DNA from: Azospirillum sp. SYSU D00513
GTDB taxonomy: Bacteria > Pseudomonadota > Alphaproteobacteria > Azospirillales > Azospirillaceae
Reading direction: 5' to 3'
DNA: 64,000 nucleotides
NCBI RefSeq assembly: GCF_017356015.1
Contig: NZ_JAFIQV010000031.1
Span: 1-64,000 of the forward strand
A program made the position numbers and the translations under genes. Positions 8,432 to 17,367 of the stretch are shown piece after piece. The notes beneath the pieces were generated by a model. That model did not search any database, was not told the origin of the DNA, and worked only from the letters and a program-made list of their open reading frames with translations. How positions within the stretch are numbered: position 1 is the first letter of the stretch; each line of letters opens with the position of its first letter.

Positions 8432-11400
8432 TCAATTCACCACCGGGTGCCGCCCCTCCGCCAGCATCTGGCCGACCAGCGCGCGCAGGGCCCCCGGCCG
8501 GATCGGCTTGTACAGCACGCGGCAGCCGGCCTCCTCCGCCTCCTCGCGGATGGCGGCGTCGCGGTCGGCGGTAATCAGCGCCGCTGGCAGCGGACCCAGC
8601 GCCCGTCGCAGGACGGCCAGCGCCTCGACCCCCGTCCGCCCGTCGTCGAGATGGTAGTCGGTCAGCAGGATCTCCGGCATCCGACCGTCGAGGAGAGCCA
8701 GGGCCTGCTCCGCCGTGGGGGCGACCACGACCTGGCAGGCCCAGCCGGACAGCAGGTCCTCCATCGCCCGCGCGATGGAGGGTTCGTTCTCCAGGCAGAG
8801 CACCAGGGCGCCGTCGAAGCCGCGCGCGCGCGGTCGGGCCAGCGCCGGGGCGAGGGGCGCCGGCTCGTCGGTCAGGGGCACCAGCACGGAGAAGACGCTG
8901 CCCCGCCCGACGCGCGAGCGCACCCCGATCCGGTGGCCCATGATGCCGGCCAGCCGCTCCACGATGGCGAGCCCGAGGCCGAGCCCCTTGCCGCGCTCGT
9001 TCCCGCCCTGGTCGATCTGCCGGAACTCCAGGAAGATGTCGCGCAGCCGGTGTTCGGGGATGCCGGGGCCGGTGTCCCACACCTCGATCGACAGGTGGGT
9101 GCCGCGCCGGCGGCAGCCGATCAGGATGCGCCCCTCCGCCGTGTAGCGCGCGGCGTTCGCCAGGAAGTTCTGGAGGATGCGGCGCAGCAGGGTGGGGTCG
9201 CTGCGGATCACGGCCCGGCTGGGCACGATGCGCAGGGCCAGCCCGTGCTGGCGCGCCAGCACCGTGAACTCCTCGCCCAGCGGCTTCAGAAGCTCCTCCA
9301 TCCGCAAGGCCCTGGGCGTCGGCTGGACGACGCCGCTGTCGATTTTCGACACATCGAGCAGGTCGGAGAGGATCTGGTCCACCGAGCGCAGGGAATCGTC
9401 GATCTGGCCGATGGCCGGGTCGCTCACCCGCTCCGCCATCGCGGTCACGAACAGGCGCGCGGCGTGCAGCGGCTGGAGCAGGTCGTGGCTGGCGGCGGCG
9501 AGGAAGCGCGTCTTGTCGCGGTTGGCCCGCTCGGCCTCCCCCTTGGCCTCGGACAGGGCCTGGGTGCGCTCGGCGATGCGGCGCTCCAGGCTCTCGTTCG
9601 CCTCGCGCAGGGCCTCGGCGGCCCGGTGGCGCTCGGTCACGTCGGTGTAGACCGCGACGAAGCCGCCGTCCGGCATGGGGTTGGTGGCGATCTCCAGCAC
9701 CGTGCCTTCGGGGCGCTGACGGACATAGACGTCCGGCTTGCCCTGGCGGCGCGGGTCGGAGCGGCGCGCCAGCAGGGTCTCGATCTCACCGTTGCGGCCG
9801 TATTCGCCGCGTTCGCCGATGAAGGCGACGATCTCCGCGAGCGGGGTGCCGACCTGGACGAACTCCTCCGGCAGGTCGAGCAGGGCCAGGAAGCGGCGGT
9901 TCCAGGTCGCCACCCGGAACTCCCCGTCGAACACGCAGATGCCCTGCCCCACATTCTCGACGGTGGCGCGCAGCAGCTCGTGCTGCTTCAGGATCGCGCG
10001 GGAGGCCTCGTCGATGATGGTGCGGGCGTCGGTGCGCGACAGCCGGCGGTCGGACAGCAGCCCGGCCACCACCACCCGCGCCGACGCCGAGCCGACCGCA
10101 CCCGCCAGCAGCCTCTCGGTGATCTGGATCGCCTCGGCCCCGCTGCGCACGATCTGCCCGCCCAGGATCTCGCCGAAGGCACCGTCCGCGGCACTTCCCG
10201 CCGGGGGCATGAGGTGGCGGAAGGCGGCGTCCGCCTTGTCCTTGCCGACATAGCGCGTCGCCAGGTCGTGCAGGTCGGCCAGCGTCGTCGCCTTGGCGGC
10301 GGAGGAGGCCCCCTCGCCGCCCCGGCGCGGGAAGACGAAGCGCGCCGCCTGCCGCGTTTCCAGCGGCGACGGCCGGGTCAGCAGCGACAGCCCGACGAGG
10401 ATCGCGACGTTCGGCCCCAGGCTCCACAACACGGCGTGCGACAGCGGGTCGAGCCCGGTCACCCCGGCCAGCGCCACCGGGCTCAGCGCGGCCATCCCGA
10501 AGGGGCCGGCGGACAGCACCCCCTCGGCCAGCCAGCCGGCGTCGGCGAAGGAGGGCAGCAGCATGGTGTAGGCCCAGCCCAGGAAACCCGCGCAGATGCC
10601 GCCGAAGGCGCCGGCCCGGTTGGCGCCGGTCCAGAACAGCCCGATCAGCAGCGCCGGCGCGAACTGGGCCACGGCGGTGAAGGACATCAGACCGATGGTG
10701 GCAAGCGGGAAGGCCGGCCCGATCAGCAGATAGCAGCCGTAGGCCAGGATCAGGATGACGATCACGGCCGAGCGCCGCACCGCCAGCAGGACGGGTGCCG
10801 GGTCCTGGCGCAGCTTCCGCGCGGCCGGACGGGAGGCCATCAGCAGGGGCACGATCACGTCGTTGCAGATCATGGTGCTGAGCGCCACCATCTCCACCAG
10901 CACCATGCTGGTCGCCGCCGACAGCCCGCCGATGAAGGCGATCAGCGCCAGCCAGGGCCAGCCCGCCTGAAGCGGGATGGACACCATGAAGGTGTCGGCG
11001 TTCACGCCCGTCCCGTCGAAGAGCGTCAGCCCGGCCAGCGCCACCGGAAGGACGAAGAGGTTGATGGCGATGAGATAGACGGGGAAGAAGGCGGCCAGCG
11101 TGCGGATGTCGCCGGCGTGGGTGTTCTCGACCACCGCGACGTGGAACTGCCGCGGCAGGCAGAGGATCGCCAGCCCCGACAGCAGCGAGGCCGCCCACCA
11201 GTCCGGCCCGATGGCCTCCAGCGTGAGCGTCGCGGCGAAGTCCGGATGCGCCGCCACCGACCGCAGGAAGCCGTCCGGGCTGCCGAACCAGGACACGGCG
11301 ACGATCAGCCCGACCGCCAGGGCGGCGCCGAGCTTCACCACCGATTCGGCGGCGATGGCCATCATCAGCCCGCGGTGATGCTCGTTGCTGCTGATGCCGC

Positions 11401-11938
11401 GCACCCCGAACAGGATCGCGAAGATCGCCATCAGCAGCGCCACCAGAAGCGTCGTCCCGCCCGGAAGCTGGGCCGCCTCGAAGCCCTGGCCGAAACTGTC
11501 CACCGCCAGCACCTCGAAGCTGATGGTGATGGCCTTGAGCTGCAAGGCGATGTAGGGCAGCAGCCCGATCACCGCCGTCACGGTGACCAGCGCCGCCAGC
11601 CCCTGGCTCTTGCCGTAGCGCGCCGACAGGAAGTCGGAGATGGAGACGACGTTCTCCGCCTTGGCGACGCGGACGATGCGGGCCAGCAGCGGCCAGCCCA
11701 GCCCGATCATCAGGATCGGTCCGACATAGATCGGCAGGAAATCGAAGCCGTCCACCGCCGCGCGCCCGACCGCCCCGTAGAAGGTCCAGGAGGTGCAGTA
11801 GACCCCGAGGCTCAGGCCGTAGAGCAGCGGGGTGCGCCGCGCCGCAGCGGCCCCCGCCGTCCGGTCGCCGTACCAGGCGATGGCGAAGAGCGACAGCAGA
11901 TAGGCCAGCGAGACGACGAGAATGAACCAGCTTTCCAT
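8432..11938 (-). CDS. Na+/solute symporter-fused hybrid histidine kinase (CbrA-like)
   Basis: A 1168-aa protein. The first ~480 residues are a 12-13 helix sodium:solute symporter (SSSF/PutP-like) domain, with YCTSWTFYGAVGRAA and ARYGKSQGLAALVT. A linker, a PAS domain (about 650-760) and a short coiled coil follow. The kinase has H-box FLAAASHDLLQPLHAARL, N-box ILQNFLANAARYT and G-box DTGPGIPE. A C-terminal receiver has its phospho-Asp in ILLTDYHLDDG. CbrA-type proteins couple solute transport or sensing to control of carbon and nitrogen use. The LuxR response regulator at 17.4 kb is a candidate partner but is not adjacent. The symporter half may transport, sense or both; this is unresolved. 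Confidence 0.92.
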   Translation of the reverse strand: MESWFILVVSLAYLLSLFAIAWYGDRTAGAAAARRTPLLYGLSLGVYCTSWTFYGAVGRAAVDGFDFLPIYVGPILMIGLGWPLLARIVRVAKAENVVSISDFLSARYGKSQGLAALVTVTAVIGLLPYIALQLKAITISFEVLAVDSFGQGFEAAQLPGGTTLLVALLMAIFAILFGVRGISSNEHHRGLMMAIAAESVVKLGAALAVGLIVAVSWFGSPDGFLRSVAAHPDFAATLTLEAIGPDWWAASLLSGLAILCLPRQFHVAVVENTHAGDIRTLAAFFPVYLIAINLFVLPVALAGLTLFDGTGVNADTFMVSIPLQAGWPWLALIAFIGGLSAATSMVLVEMVALSTMICNDVIVPLLMASRPAARKLRQDPAPVLLAVRRSAVIVILILAYGCYLLIGPAFPLATIGLMSFTAVAQFAPALLIGLFWTGANRAGAFGGICAGFLGWAYTMLLPSFADAGWLAEGVLSAGPFGMAALSPVALAGVTGLDPLSHAVLWSLGPNVAILVGLSLLTRPSPLETRQAARFVFPRRGGEGASSAAKATTLADLHDLATRYVGKDKADAAFRHLMPPAGSAADGAFGEILGGQIVRSGAEAIQITERLLAGAVGSASARVVVAGLLSDRRLSRTDARTIIDEASRAILKQHELLRATVENVGQGICVFDGEFRVATWNRRFLALLDLPEEFVQVGTPLAEIVAFIGERGEYGRNGEIETLLARRSDPRRQGKPDVYVRQRPEGTVLEIATNPMPDGGFVAVYTDVTERHRAAEALREANESLERRIAERTQALSEAKGEAERANRDKTRFLAAASHDLLQPLHAARLFVTAMAERVSDPAIGQIDDSLRSVDQILSDLLDVSKIDSGVVQPTPRALRMEELLKPLGEEFTVLARQHGLALRIVPSRAVIRSDPTLLRRILQNFLANAARYTAEGRILIGCRRRGTHLSIEVWDTGPGIPEHRLRDIFLEFRQIDQGGNERGKGLGLGLAIVERLAGIMGHRIGVRSRVGRGSVFSVLVPLTDEPAPLAPALARPRARGFDGALVLCLENEPSIARAMEDLLSGWACQVVVAPTAEQALALLDGRMPEILLTDYHLDDGRTGVEALAVLRRALGPLPAALITADRDAAIREEAEEAGCRVLYKPIRPGALRALVGQMLAEGRHPVVN

Positions 11939-12047
11939 AAGCCCCGCCGCATGCCCCGCCGCGCGTCCCGCGCGGCCGCGTTTCCACCCGGCCCGAGCTT
12001 AGCACAACTCGGCCGTAAGGCATGGACGCCGGGAGTGCCAGCGGCCT

Positions 12048-12857
12048 TCAGCCCGCGAGATGGCGGCCGGCATCGAGCAGCATCTTGCAGCCCGTGAGGA
12101 AGACCAGCGTGTAGGAGACGATGTAGATGAGATCCTGATCGAGCCGCCCATGCAGCCGCCGGCCGATCCAGACGCCCAGGGGGATGGAGGGCGACAGGAG
12201 TGCGGCCGCGAGCAGCGTCGGGCCGTCGAACTGCCCGAGCAGCATGTAGGGGACGATCTTGGCGTAGTTCACGACGGTGAAATAGACCGTCTGGGTGCCG
12301 GCCAGCTCCGTCTTCGGGAGGTTCTGCGGCAGGATGTAGACCGCCAGCGGCGGCCCGCCGGCATGGGCGAGCAGGCTGGTGAAGCCCGACACGCCGCCCC
12401 AGACGTAGCCGGCCACCGGGCCGGGCGCGGCCCCGGCCCCGGTCCGCAGCAGGCCGACGCGCCGCAGCAGCCATTGCCCGGCGAAGACCACGGCGATGAG
12501 CCCGATCAAGGGTCCGACCAGCCAGCCCGGCGCGCGGCCGATCAGCAGCGTGCCGACCGCCATGCCCACGAGCGTGCCGGGGATCAGAAGCTTCAGATGC
12601 CCCGCGTTCCAGGTCCGCGGCGGGTAAGCCATCATGGCGAACACGTCCATGAGGCAGACCAGCGGCGCCAGGACGGCGGCGGCCTGGAGCGGCGGGATGA
12701 AGAGCGACAGCACCGGCACGCCGATCACGGCGAGCCCGCCGCCCGAAGCCCCCTTCATCAGCGCGATCAGGAACAGGGTGGCCGAGGCCACGAGATAAAA
12801 CTGCGGGTCGAAGGCGTACAAGGGACGGTCATGCTCCGGAAGGCCGCCCCTTGCCAT
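12048..12857 (-). CDS. TSUP (TauE/SafE) family membrane exporter, copy 1
   Basis: A protein of about 269 aa with 7-8 hydrophobic helices and the TauE/SafE sulfite/sulfonate exporter pattern: LFLIALMKGASGGGLAVIGVP near the N-terminus and GFTSLLAHAGGPPLAVYILP in the middle. It is strikingly similar along its whole length to the protein at 14373-15146. The two flank the MocR regulator gene in the same orientation. The start is uncertain: the ATG at 12857 (MARGGLPEHD) is chosen, while a TTG or upstream codons are possible. TSUP proteins export small organosulfur or carboxylate anions. The link to taurine-type metabolism is inferred from the neighbouring regulator family only. Confidence 0.85.
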   Translation of the reverse strand: MARGGLPEHDRPLYAFDPQFYLVASATLFLIALMKGASGGGLAVIGVPVLSLFIPPLQAAAVLAPLVCLMDVFAMMAYPPRTWNAGHLKLLIPGTLVGMAVGTLLIGRAPGWLVGPLIGLIAVVFAGQWLLRRVGLLRTGAGAAPGPVAGYVWGGVSGFTSLLAHAGGPPLAVYILPQNLPKTELAGTQTVYFTVVNYAKIVPYMLLGQFDGPTLLAAALLSPSIPLGVWIGRRLHGRLDQDLIYIVSYTLVFLTGCKMLLDAGRHLAG

Positions 12858-12998
12858 TCGTGGAGCGCGGCCCCGCCGGTATGCCGGAACCACGGCCCAT
12901 CCGCAGCCGGAAATGGCAGCCATGAAAAAAGGGCGGGGAAATAGGAGCCGCGAATGACCGGCGAAGCGATGCGGGCGCGACGGATGCCCCGGCCGGGG

Positions 12999-14336
12999 TC
13001 AGCGGCAGAACCGCTCATAGGCAGCCGCGACGATCCGCAGACCCTCGCGCAACCTCTCGACCGGCGGGCTTCCGAGCGCGAGGCGCAGGGCCGGTGGTGC
13101 CGGCACGCTGGACGGCGTGAAGGCGGCGGCGGGCGAAACGACCACCCCCAGCGCATGGAGGTGGCGGACGAAATCATCCGCCCGGACGCGTTGCGGCAGG
13201 CTTAGCCACAGGTGATAGCTCGTGGGGTGTGACCGGATCGCGTCCCCCGGCAGCAAGGACGCAGCGAGCCGCTGCCGTTCCGCTGCGTCCCGCCGCTTGC
13301 GGCCGAGCACGGTTCCGGCGCTGCCGTCCTCGATCCAGCGGGATGCGAGTTCCGCGGCGATGGGGCTCGCCGCCCAGGTCGTGCTGCGGATCACCGTCTC
13401 GATGCGGTCCCGGAGATGCCGGGGCGCGGCCATGAAACCGATGCGCAATCCCGGCGCGAAGAGCTTGCCCATGCTTTGGATGTTGAAGCCGAGGCCCGGC
13501 GCCAGGCTGCGAAGCGACGGGAGGATCCGGTCGTCGAGAAAGCCGTAGGCCTCGTCTTCCAGGATGTGGACCGCGTGCTTGCGGCAGATCGCCGCCACGC
13601 GCTCGCGCCGTTCCGGCGGCATCACCGTGCCGAGCGGATTGTGGACCGTCGGCATGAGATAGAGCGCGCGCAGTTTGCGCGACCGGCACAACTCCTCCAA
13701 CCGCTCCGGCAGGAGGCCCTCTCCGTCCATCTCCACCGGCGCCAGATGGATCTGCTGGAGACCGGCCAGGATCTTGAAGCCGGGATAGGTCAGGCTTTCG
13801 ACGGCCACCGTGTCGCCGGGACCGCAGACCGCCGCCGTCGCGACGGCGAGCCCGTGCTGAGAGCCGGCGGTGATGAAGACCTCGTCCGGGTCGGCATGCA
13901 GCCCGCGGCTCGCGAACCAGGCGCCGGCGGCCTGACGGTCCCGGAGCCGGCCCGCTGGCGAATGATAGCCGAGCAGGCTGGACCAACCGCCTTCGAGGGC
14001 GACCTGCCCAAGCGTCTTCTCCATCAGGTCGCCCTGAATGTCGAGGATCGGATAGTTGAGGCTAAGATCGATCAGCGGGGCCGCGATGCCGGACTCGTTC
14101 AGGTCGTCCATGTTGTGCCGGGCCGGTCCCCGCACGAAGGTTCCCCGCCCGACCTCGCCCATCGTGAGCCCACGGCGGCGCAGTTCCCGATACACGCGGC
14201 TCGCCGTGGCCGGTGCCAAGCCGAACCGGTCGGCGAGTTCGCGATGGGTCGGCAACCGGCTGCCGGGTGCCAGGGTGCCGTCGAGGATGTCCGCGGCAAG
14301 GCGCTCGACTACGTCCGGGAAGCGCGCGGCTACCAT
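12999..14336 (-). CDS. MocR-type transcriptional regulator (GntR + aminotransferase fold)
   Basis: A 445-aa chimeric regulator. An N-terminal GntR winged helix (about 5-75; LAPGSRLPTHRELADRFGLA) is fused to a fold-type I aminotransferase domain (about 100-440). The PLP lysine is probably in IQSMGKLFAPGLRIGF, with the upstream HNPLGTVM and EDEAYGFL motifs. MocR proteins (PdxR, GabR, TauR) use PLP with or without an amino compound as effector. It lies between two paralogous TSUP exporter genes, all leftward, 36 bp after the upstream exporter's stop. A TauR-like role controlling these exporters is plausible but unproven. Confidence 0.9.
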   Translation of the reverse strand: MVAARFPDVVERLAADILDGTLAPGSRLPTHRELADRFGLAPATASRVYRELRRRGLTMGEVGRGTFVRGPARHNMDDLNESGIAAPLIDLSLNYPILDIQGDLMEKTLGQVALEGGWSSLLGYHSPAGRLRDRQAAGAWFASRGLHADPDEVFITAGSQHGLAVATAAVCGPGDTVAVESLTYPGFKILAGLQQIHLAPVEMDGEGLLPERLEELCRSRKLRALYLMPTVHNPLGTVMPPERRERVAAICRKHAVHILEDEAYGFLDDRILPSLRSLAPGLGFNIQSMGKLFAPGLRIGFMAAPRHLRDRIETVIRSTTWAASPIAAELASRWIEDGSAGTVLGRKRRDAAERQRLAASLLPGDAIRSHPTSYHLWLSLPQRVRADDFVRHLHALGVVVSPAAAFTPSSVPAPPALRLALGSPPVERLREGLRIVAAAYERFCR

Positions 14337-14372
14337 GAGCGCGCCGCTTCCCCCGGCTCGGCCGCCCCCGGA

Positions 14373-15146
14373 TCAGCCGCCAAGATGGAGTCCGGCGTCG
14401 AGCAGCATCTTACATCCCGTGACGAAGACGAGGCCATAGCAGACGATGTAGATGCGGTCCTGGTCAAGAATGCCGTGAAGCCTGCGGCCGATCAGGACGC
14501 CGAGCGGAACGGTGGGCGAGATCAGGGCCGCGGCGATCACCGCCGGGCGGTCCAGCTGCCCGAGGAAAAGATAGGGCAGGAGCTTGGCGAGGTTGCCGAC
14601 CGTGAAAAAGATCGTCTGGGTACCCGCCAGCGCCGTCTTGGGCAGCTGCTGCGGCAGCAGGTAGACGGAAAGCAGCGGGCCACCCGAGTGGGCAAGCAGG
14701 CTCGTGAAGCCGGAAACGCCGCCCCAGAAACAGCCGGCCAGACGTCCGGGCGCCATCTCGGCCCTGCCCCGGAGCAGACCGTGGCGCCTGGCGAGCCACT
14801 GCCCGGCAAAGAGTACGGCGATCACACCGACCATCATCCCGACCAGCTGCTCCGGCGCGCGTCCAAGAAGCAGCGCGCCGACCGCCATGCCTGCGAGCGC
14901 GCCCGGAAGGAGGACCCTCAATTGCCGGCCGTCCCAGGTCCGCGGCGGGTAGGCCATCAACGCGAACACATCCATCAGGCAGACGAGCGGCGCGATGATC
15001 ACGGCGGCCTGGAGCGGGGGAATGAACAGGGATAGAAGCGGGACGCCGATCAGGGCGAAGCCCCCGCCGAACGCCCCCTTCATCAGCGCGATCAGGAACA
15101 GAGTTGCCGCGGCAACCGCATAAAACGGGATGCTGAAGCTGTCCAT
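14373..15146 (-). CDS. TSUP (TauE/SafE) family membrane exporter, copy 2
   Basis: A 257-aa membrane protein, starting MDSFSIPFYAVAAA. The start at 15146 is chosen because AAGGAAAG sits 5-7 bases upstream as a Shine-Dalgarno; a longer frame lacks one. The family motif LFLIALMKGAFGGGFALIGVP and GFTSLLAHSGGPLLSVYLLP nearly match the paralog at 12048-12857, including the C-terminal TGCKMLLDAG. It is the first gene of a likely three-gene unit (exporter, MocR regulator, exporter), preceded by an unusually AT-rich segment. Probable role: export of a sulfur-containing or carboxylate anion. Confidence 0.88.
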   Translation of the reverse strand: MDSFSIPFYAVAAATLFLIALMKGAFGGGFALIGVPLLSLFIPPLQAAVIIAPLVCLMDVFALMAYPPRTWDGRQLRVLLPGALAGMAVGALLLGRAPEQLVGMMVGVIAVLFAGQWLARRHGLLRGRAEMAPGRLAGCFWGGVSGFTSLLAHSGGPLLSVYLLPQQLPKTALAGTQTIFFTVGNLAKLLPYLFLGQLDRPAVIAAALISPTVPLGVLIGRRLHGILDQDRIYIVCYGLVFVTGCKMLLDAGLHLGG

Positions 15147-15377
15147 CTGGCTTTCCTTCGACAACAGGCCGACAGCGGGTTCAGGCTCTGCCGAACAGGA
15201 AAGAACCATGAAGACAAGGGATCGGCGCTTCAATAATTTTATTACACTTAGAGCAATATAGTATTTCAACCAGTGCCGCCGGTACCCGCCGATTTCTTTG
15301 GATGCGGGACTGTTTCGGGCGATTGCACCCTACCGCCGCCATTGGGCAAACGTTCATGCTTGCGCTGTGCAGCCATG
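15147..15377. promoter_or_regulatory. Intergenic region with AT-rich promoter of the exporter-MocR unit
   Basis: No gene is visible. Positions about 15225-15265 are distinctly AT-rich (CAATAATTTTATTACA and neighbours) in a genome around two-thirds GC. This is the probable promoter and possible MocR operator for the leftward exporter gene starting at 15146. I could not assign confident -35 and -10 hexamers. Confidence 0.4.
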
Positions 15378-15405
15378 AAAAAAGGGCGGGGATTGCTCCC
15401 CGCCC
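15378..15405 (-). terminator. Rho-independent terminator of the MFS gene
   Basis: Perfect 9-bp inverted repeat GGGCGGGGA (15384-15392) and TCCCCGCCC (15397-15405) with a TTGC loop. On the minus strand it is followed by six U residues (A15378-15383). It lies 58 bp past the stop of the MFS transporter gene. Confidence 0.85.
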
Positions 15406-15462
15406 TCAAGTCGGCTCTTCGGAAAGAAATGGTCGGCGTGATGCGGAAGCCTAAGCCCGCCG

Positions 15463-17184
15463 TCAGTCCTTGGCGTAGATGTCGATGTCCTTCGTCTCGC
15501 GGACGAAGAGCAGGCCGATCACCAGCGTCGCGGCGGCGATGACGATCGGGTACCAGAGGCCCGAGTAGATGTCGCCGGTGGCCGCCACGATGGCGAAGGA
15601 GGTCGTGGGCAGGAAGCCGCCGAACCAACCGTTGCCGATGTGGTAGGGCAGCGACATGGAAGTGTAGCGGATCTTGGTCGGGAACATCTCGACCAGCATC
15701 GCGGCGATCGGGCCGTAGACCATCGTCACATAGATGACGAGGATGGTCAGCAGAACCGTGACCATGACGTAGTTGATCTGCGCGGGGTCCGCCGAGGGCG
15801 GGTAGCCGGCGGTCTTCAGGGCGGCGGCGACGCTGGTGTCGAAGGCGGCGCCGGCGGCCTTGGCGTCGACCGGGGCGGCGTGGCTGGTGCTCGGGCCATG
15901 GCCCAGGTTCACGCTTGCCGCGGCGGTCGAGGGCTGCGCGCTGTAGGACGGGATGACCGTGCTGCCGACGCGGATCTGGGCGACGGTGCCGGCCGGCGCG
16001 GCCTCGTTGGAGTAGGGGATGCCGCGCTTCACCAGGGCGGCCTTGGCGATGTCGCAGGAGCTGGTGAACTGGCTGGTGCCGACCGGGTTGAACTGGAAGG
16101 AGCACTCGTTCGGGTCGGCGGCGACGACGACCGGCGAGGTGGCGACCGCCTGTTCCAGGGCCGGGTTGGCGTAGTGGGTGATGCTCTTGAAGATCGGGAA
16201 GTAGGTCAGGCAGGCGAGCGCCAGGCCGGCCATGATGATCGGCTTGCGGCCGATGCGGTCGGACAGCGAGCCGAAGATCACGAAGAAGGGCGTGGCCAGC
16301 AGCAGCGCCGCGGCGATCAGCAGGTTGGCCGTGTAGGCGTCGACCTTCAGCGTCTGGGTCAGGAAGAACAGCGCGTAGAACTGGCCCGTGTACCAGACCA
16401 CCGCCTGGCCGGCGACGATGCCGAACAGGGCGAGCAGGACGACCTTCAGGTTCTTCCACTCACCGAAGGATTCCTTCAGCGGGGCCTTGGAGGTCTTGCC
16501 CTCGGACTTCATGCGCTGGAAGGCCGGCGACTCGCTGAGCATCAGGCGGATCCAGACCGAGATGGCCAGCAGCGCGATGGAGAGCAGGAACGGAATGCGC
16601 CAGCCCCAGGCGTTGAAGTCCTCCGGCGACATGGACATGCGGCAGCCCAGGATCACCAGCAGCGACAGGAACAGGCCCAGCGTCGCGGTGGTCTGGATCC
16701 AGGAGGTGTAGAGGCCGCGGCGGCCGTGCGGGGCGTGCTCGGCGACGTAGGTCGCCGCACCGCCGTACTCGCCGCCCAGCGCTAGGCCCTGCAGCAGGCG
16801 CAGGCCGATCAGAATGATCGGGGCCGCGATGCCGATGGTGGCGTAGTTGGGCAGGATGCCGACGATGAAGGTCGAAACGCCCATGATGAGGATGGTGACG
16901 AGGAAGGTGTACTTGCGGCCGATCATGTCACCGAGGCGGCCGAAGAAGATCGCGCCGAAGGGGCGCACGGCGAAGCCCGCCGCGAAGGCCATCAGCGCGA
17001 AGATAAAGGCCGCGGTCGGGTTGACGCCCGAGAAGAACTGAGCGGCGATGACGGCGCTGAGGGAGCCGTACAGATAGAAGTCATACCATTCGAAGACCGT
17101 GCCGAGCGAGGAGGCGAAGATCACCTTCCTTTCCTCGGCGGTCATGGGCCGTGCGGCCTCGTTCCCGGCAGCAGCGTATGCCAT
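15463..17184 (-). CDS. MHS-type MFS transporter with periplasmic insertion
   Basis: A 573-aa major facilitator protein of the metabolite:H+ symporter class (ShiA/ProP-like). TM1 carries SSLGTVFEWYDFYLYGSL, loop 2-3 has GRLGDMIGRKYT and TM4-5 has RLLQGLALGGEYGGAATYV. An insertion of about 130 residues (338-468), Ala/Ser/Pro-rich and with two cysteines (361 and 377), separates TM8 from TM9 and would face the periplasm. The usual family length is 430-450 aa. The substrate is unknown; carboxylates are typical for this class. A strong terminator follows. The LuxR regulator gene lies 183 bp upstream in the same orientation and could control it. Confidence 0.9.
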   Translation of the reverse strand: MAYAAAGNEAARPMTAEERKVIFASSLGTVFEWYDFYLYGSLSAVIAAQFFSGVNPTAAFIFALMAFAAGFAVRPFGAIFFGRLGDMIGRKYTFLVTILIMGVSTFIVGILPNYATIGIAAPIILIGLRLLQGLALGGEYGGAATYVAEHAPHGRRGLYTSWIQTTATLGLFLSLLVILGCRMSMSPEDFNAWGWRIPFLLSIALLAISVWIRLMLSESPAFQRMKSEGKTSKAPLKESFGEWKNLKVVLLALFGIVAGQAVVWYTGQFYALFFLTQTLKVDAYTANLLIAAALLLATPFFVIFGSLSDRIGRKPIIMAGLALACLTYFPIFKSITHYANPALEQAVATSPVVVAADPNECSFQFNPVGTSQFTSSCDIAKAALVKRGIPYSNEAAPAGTVAQIRVGSTVIPSYSAQPSTAAASVNLGHGPSTSHAAPVDAKAAGAAFDTSVAAALKTAGYPPSADPAQINYVMVTVLLTILVIYVTMVYGPIAAMLVEMFPTKIRYTSMSLPYHIGNGWFGGFLPTTSFAIVAATGDIYSGLWYPIVIAAATLVIGLLFVRETKDIDIYAKD

Positions 17185-17304
17185 TCGTTTTTTCCTCCCC
17201 TGTTCGCACAGACCACACCTTGCGGGCGGCGTTAAGCCGTTCGCACGTCAGGTACATCCGATGCTCTATGGGTCGCATTGTTAGCCCCGCGAACCATCCC
17301 GGTC

Positions 17305-17326
17305 ACCCCCGACCAAGGTCGGGGGT
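17305..17326. repeat. 22-bp perfect palindrome (intergenic)
   Basis: ACCCCCGAC, CAAG and GTCGGGGGT form a near-perfect hairpin in the gap between the LuxR regulator and the MFS gene. It resembles short REP-like palindromes scattered in many alphaproteobacterial genomes. There is no U tract, so it is not an obvious terminator. Confidence 0.5.
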
Positions 17327-17367
17327 GCCGCGGCACCGGAATCGGGGCGGATCCGCGTGGCCGGGGG

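Noticed and set aside
8390..12097. 1235-codon open frame opposite the symporter-kinase gene
   Set aside because: Its composition is dominated by Arg, Gln, His, Asp and Gly with no domain signature. It is the antisense image of a high-GC real gene.
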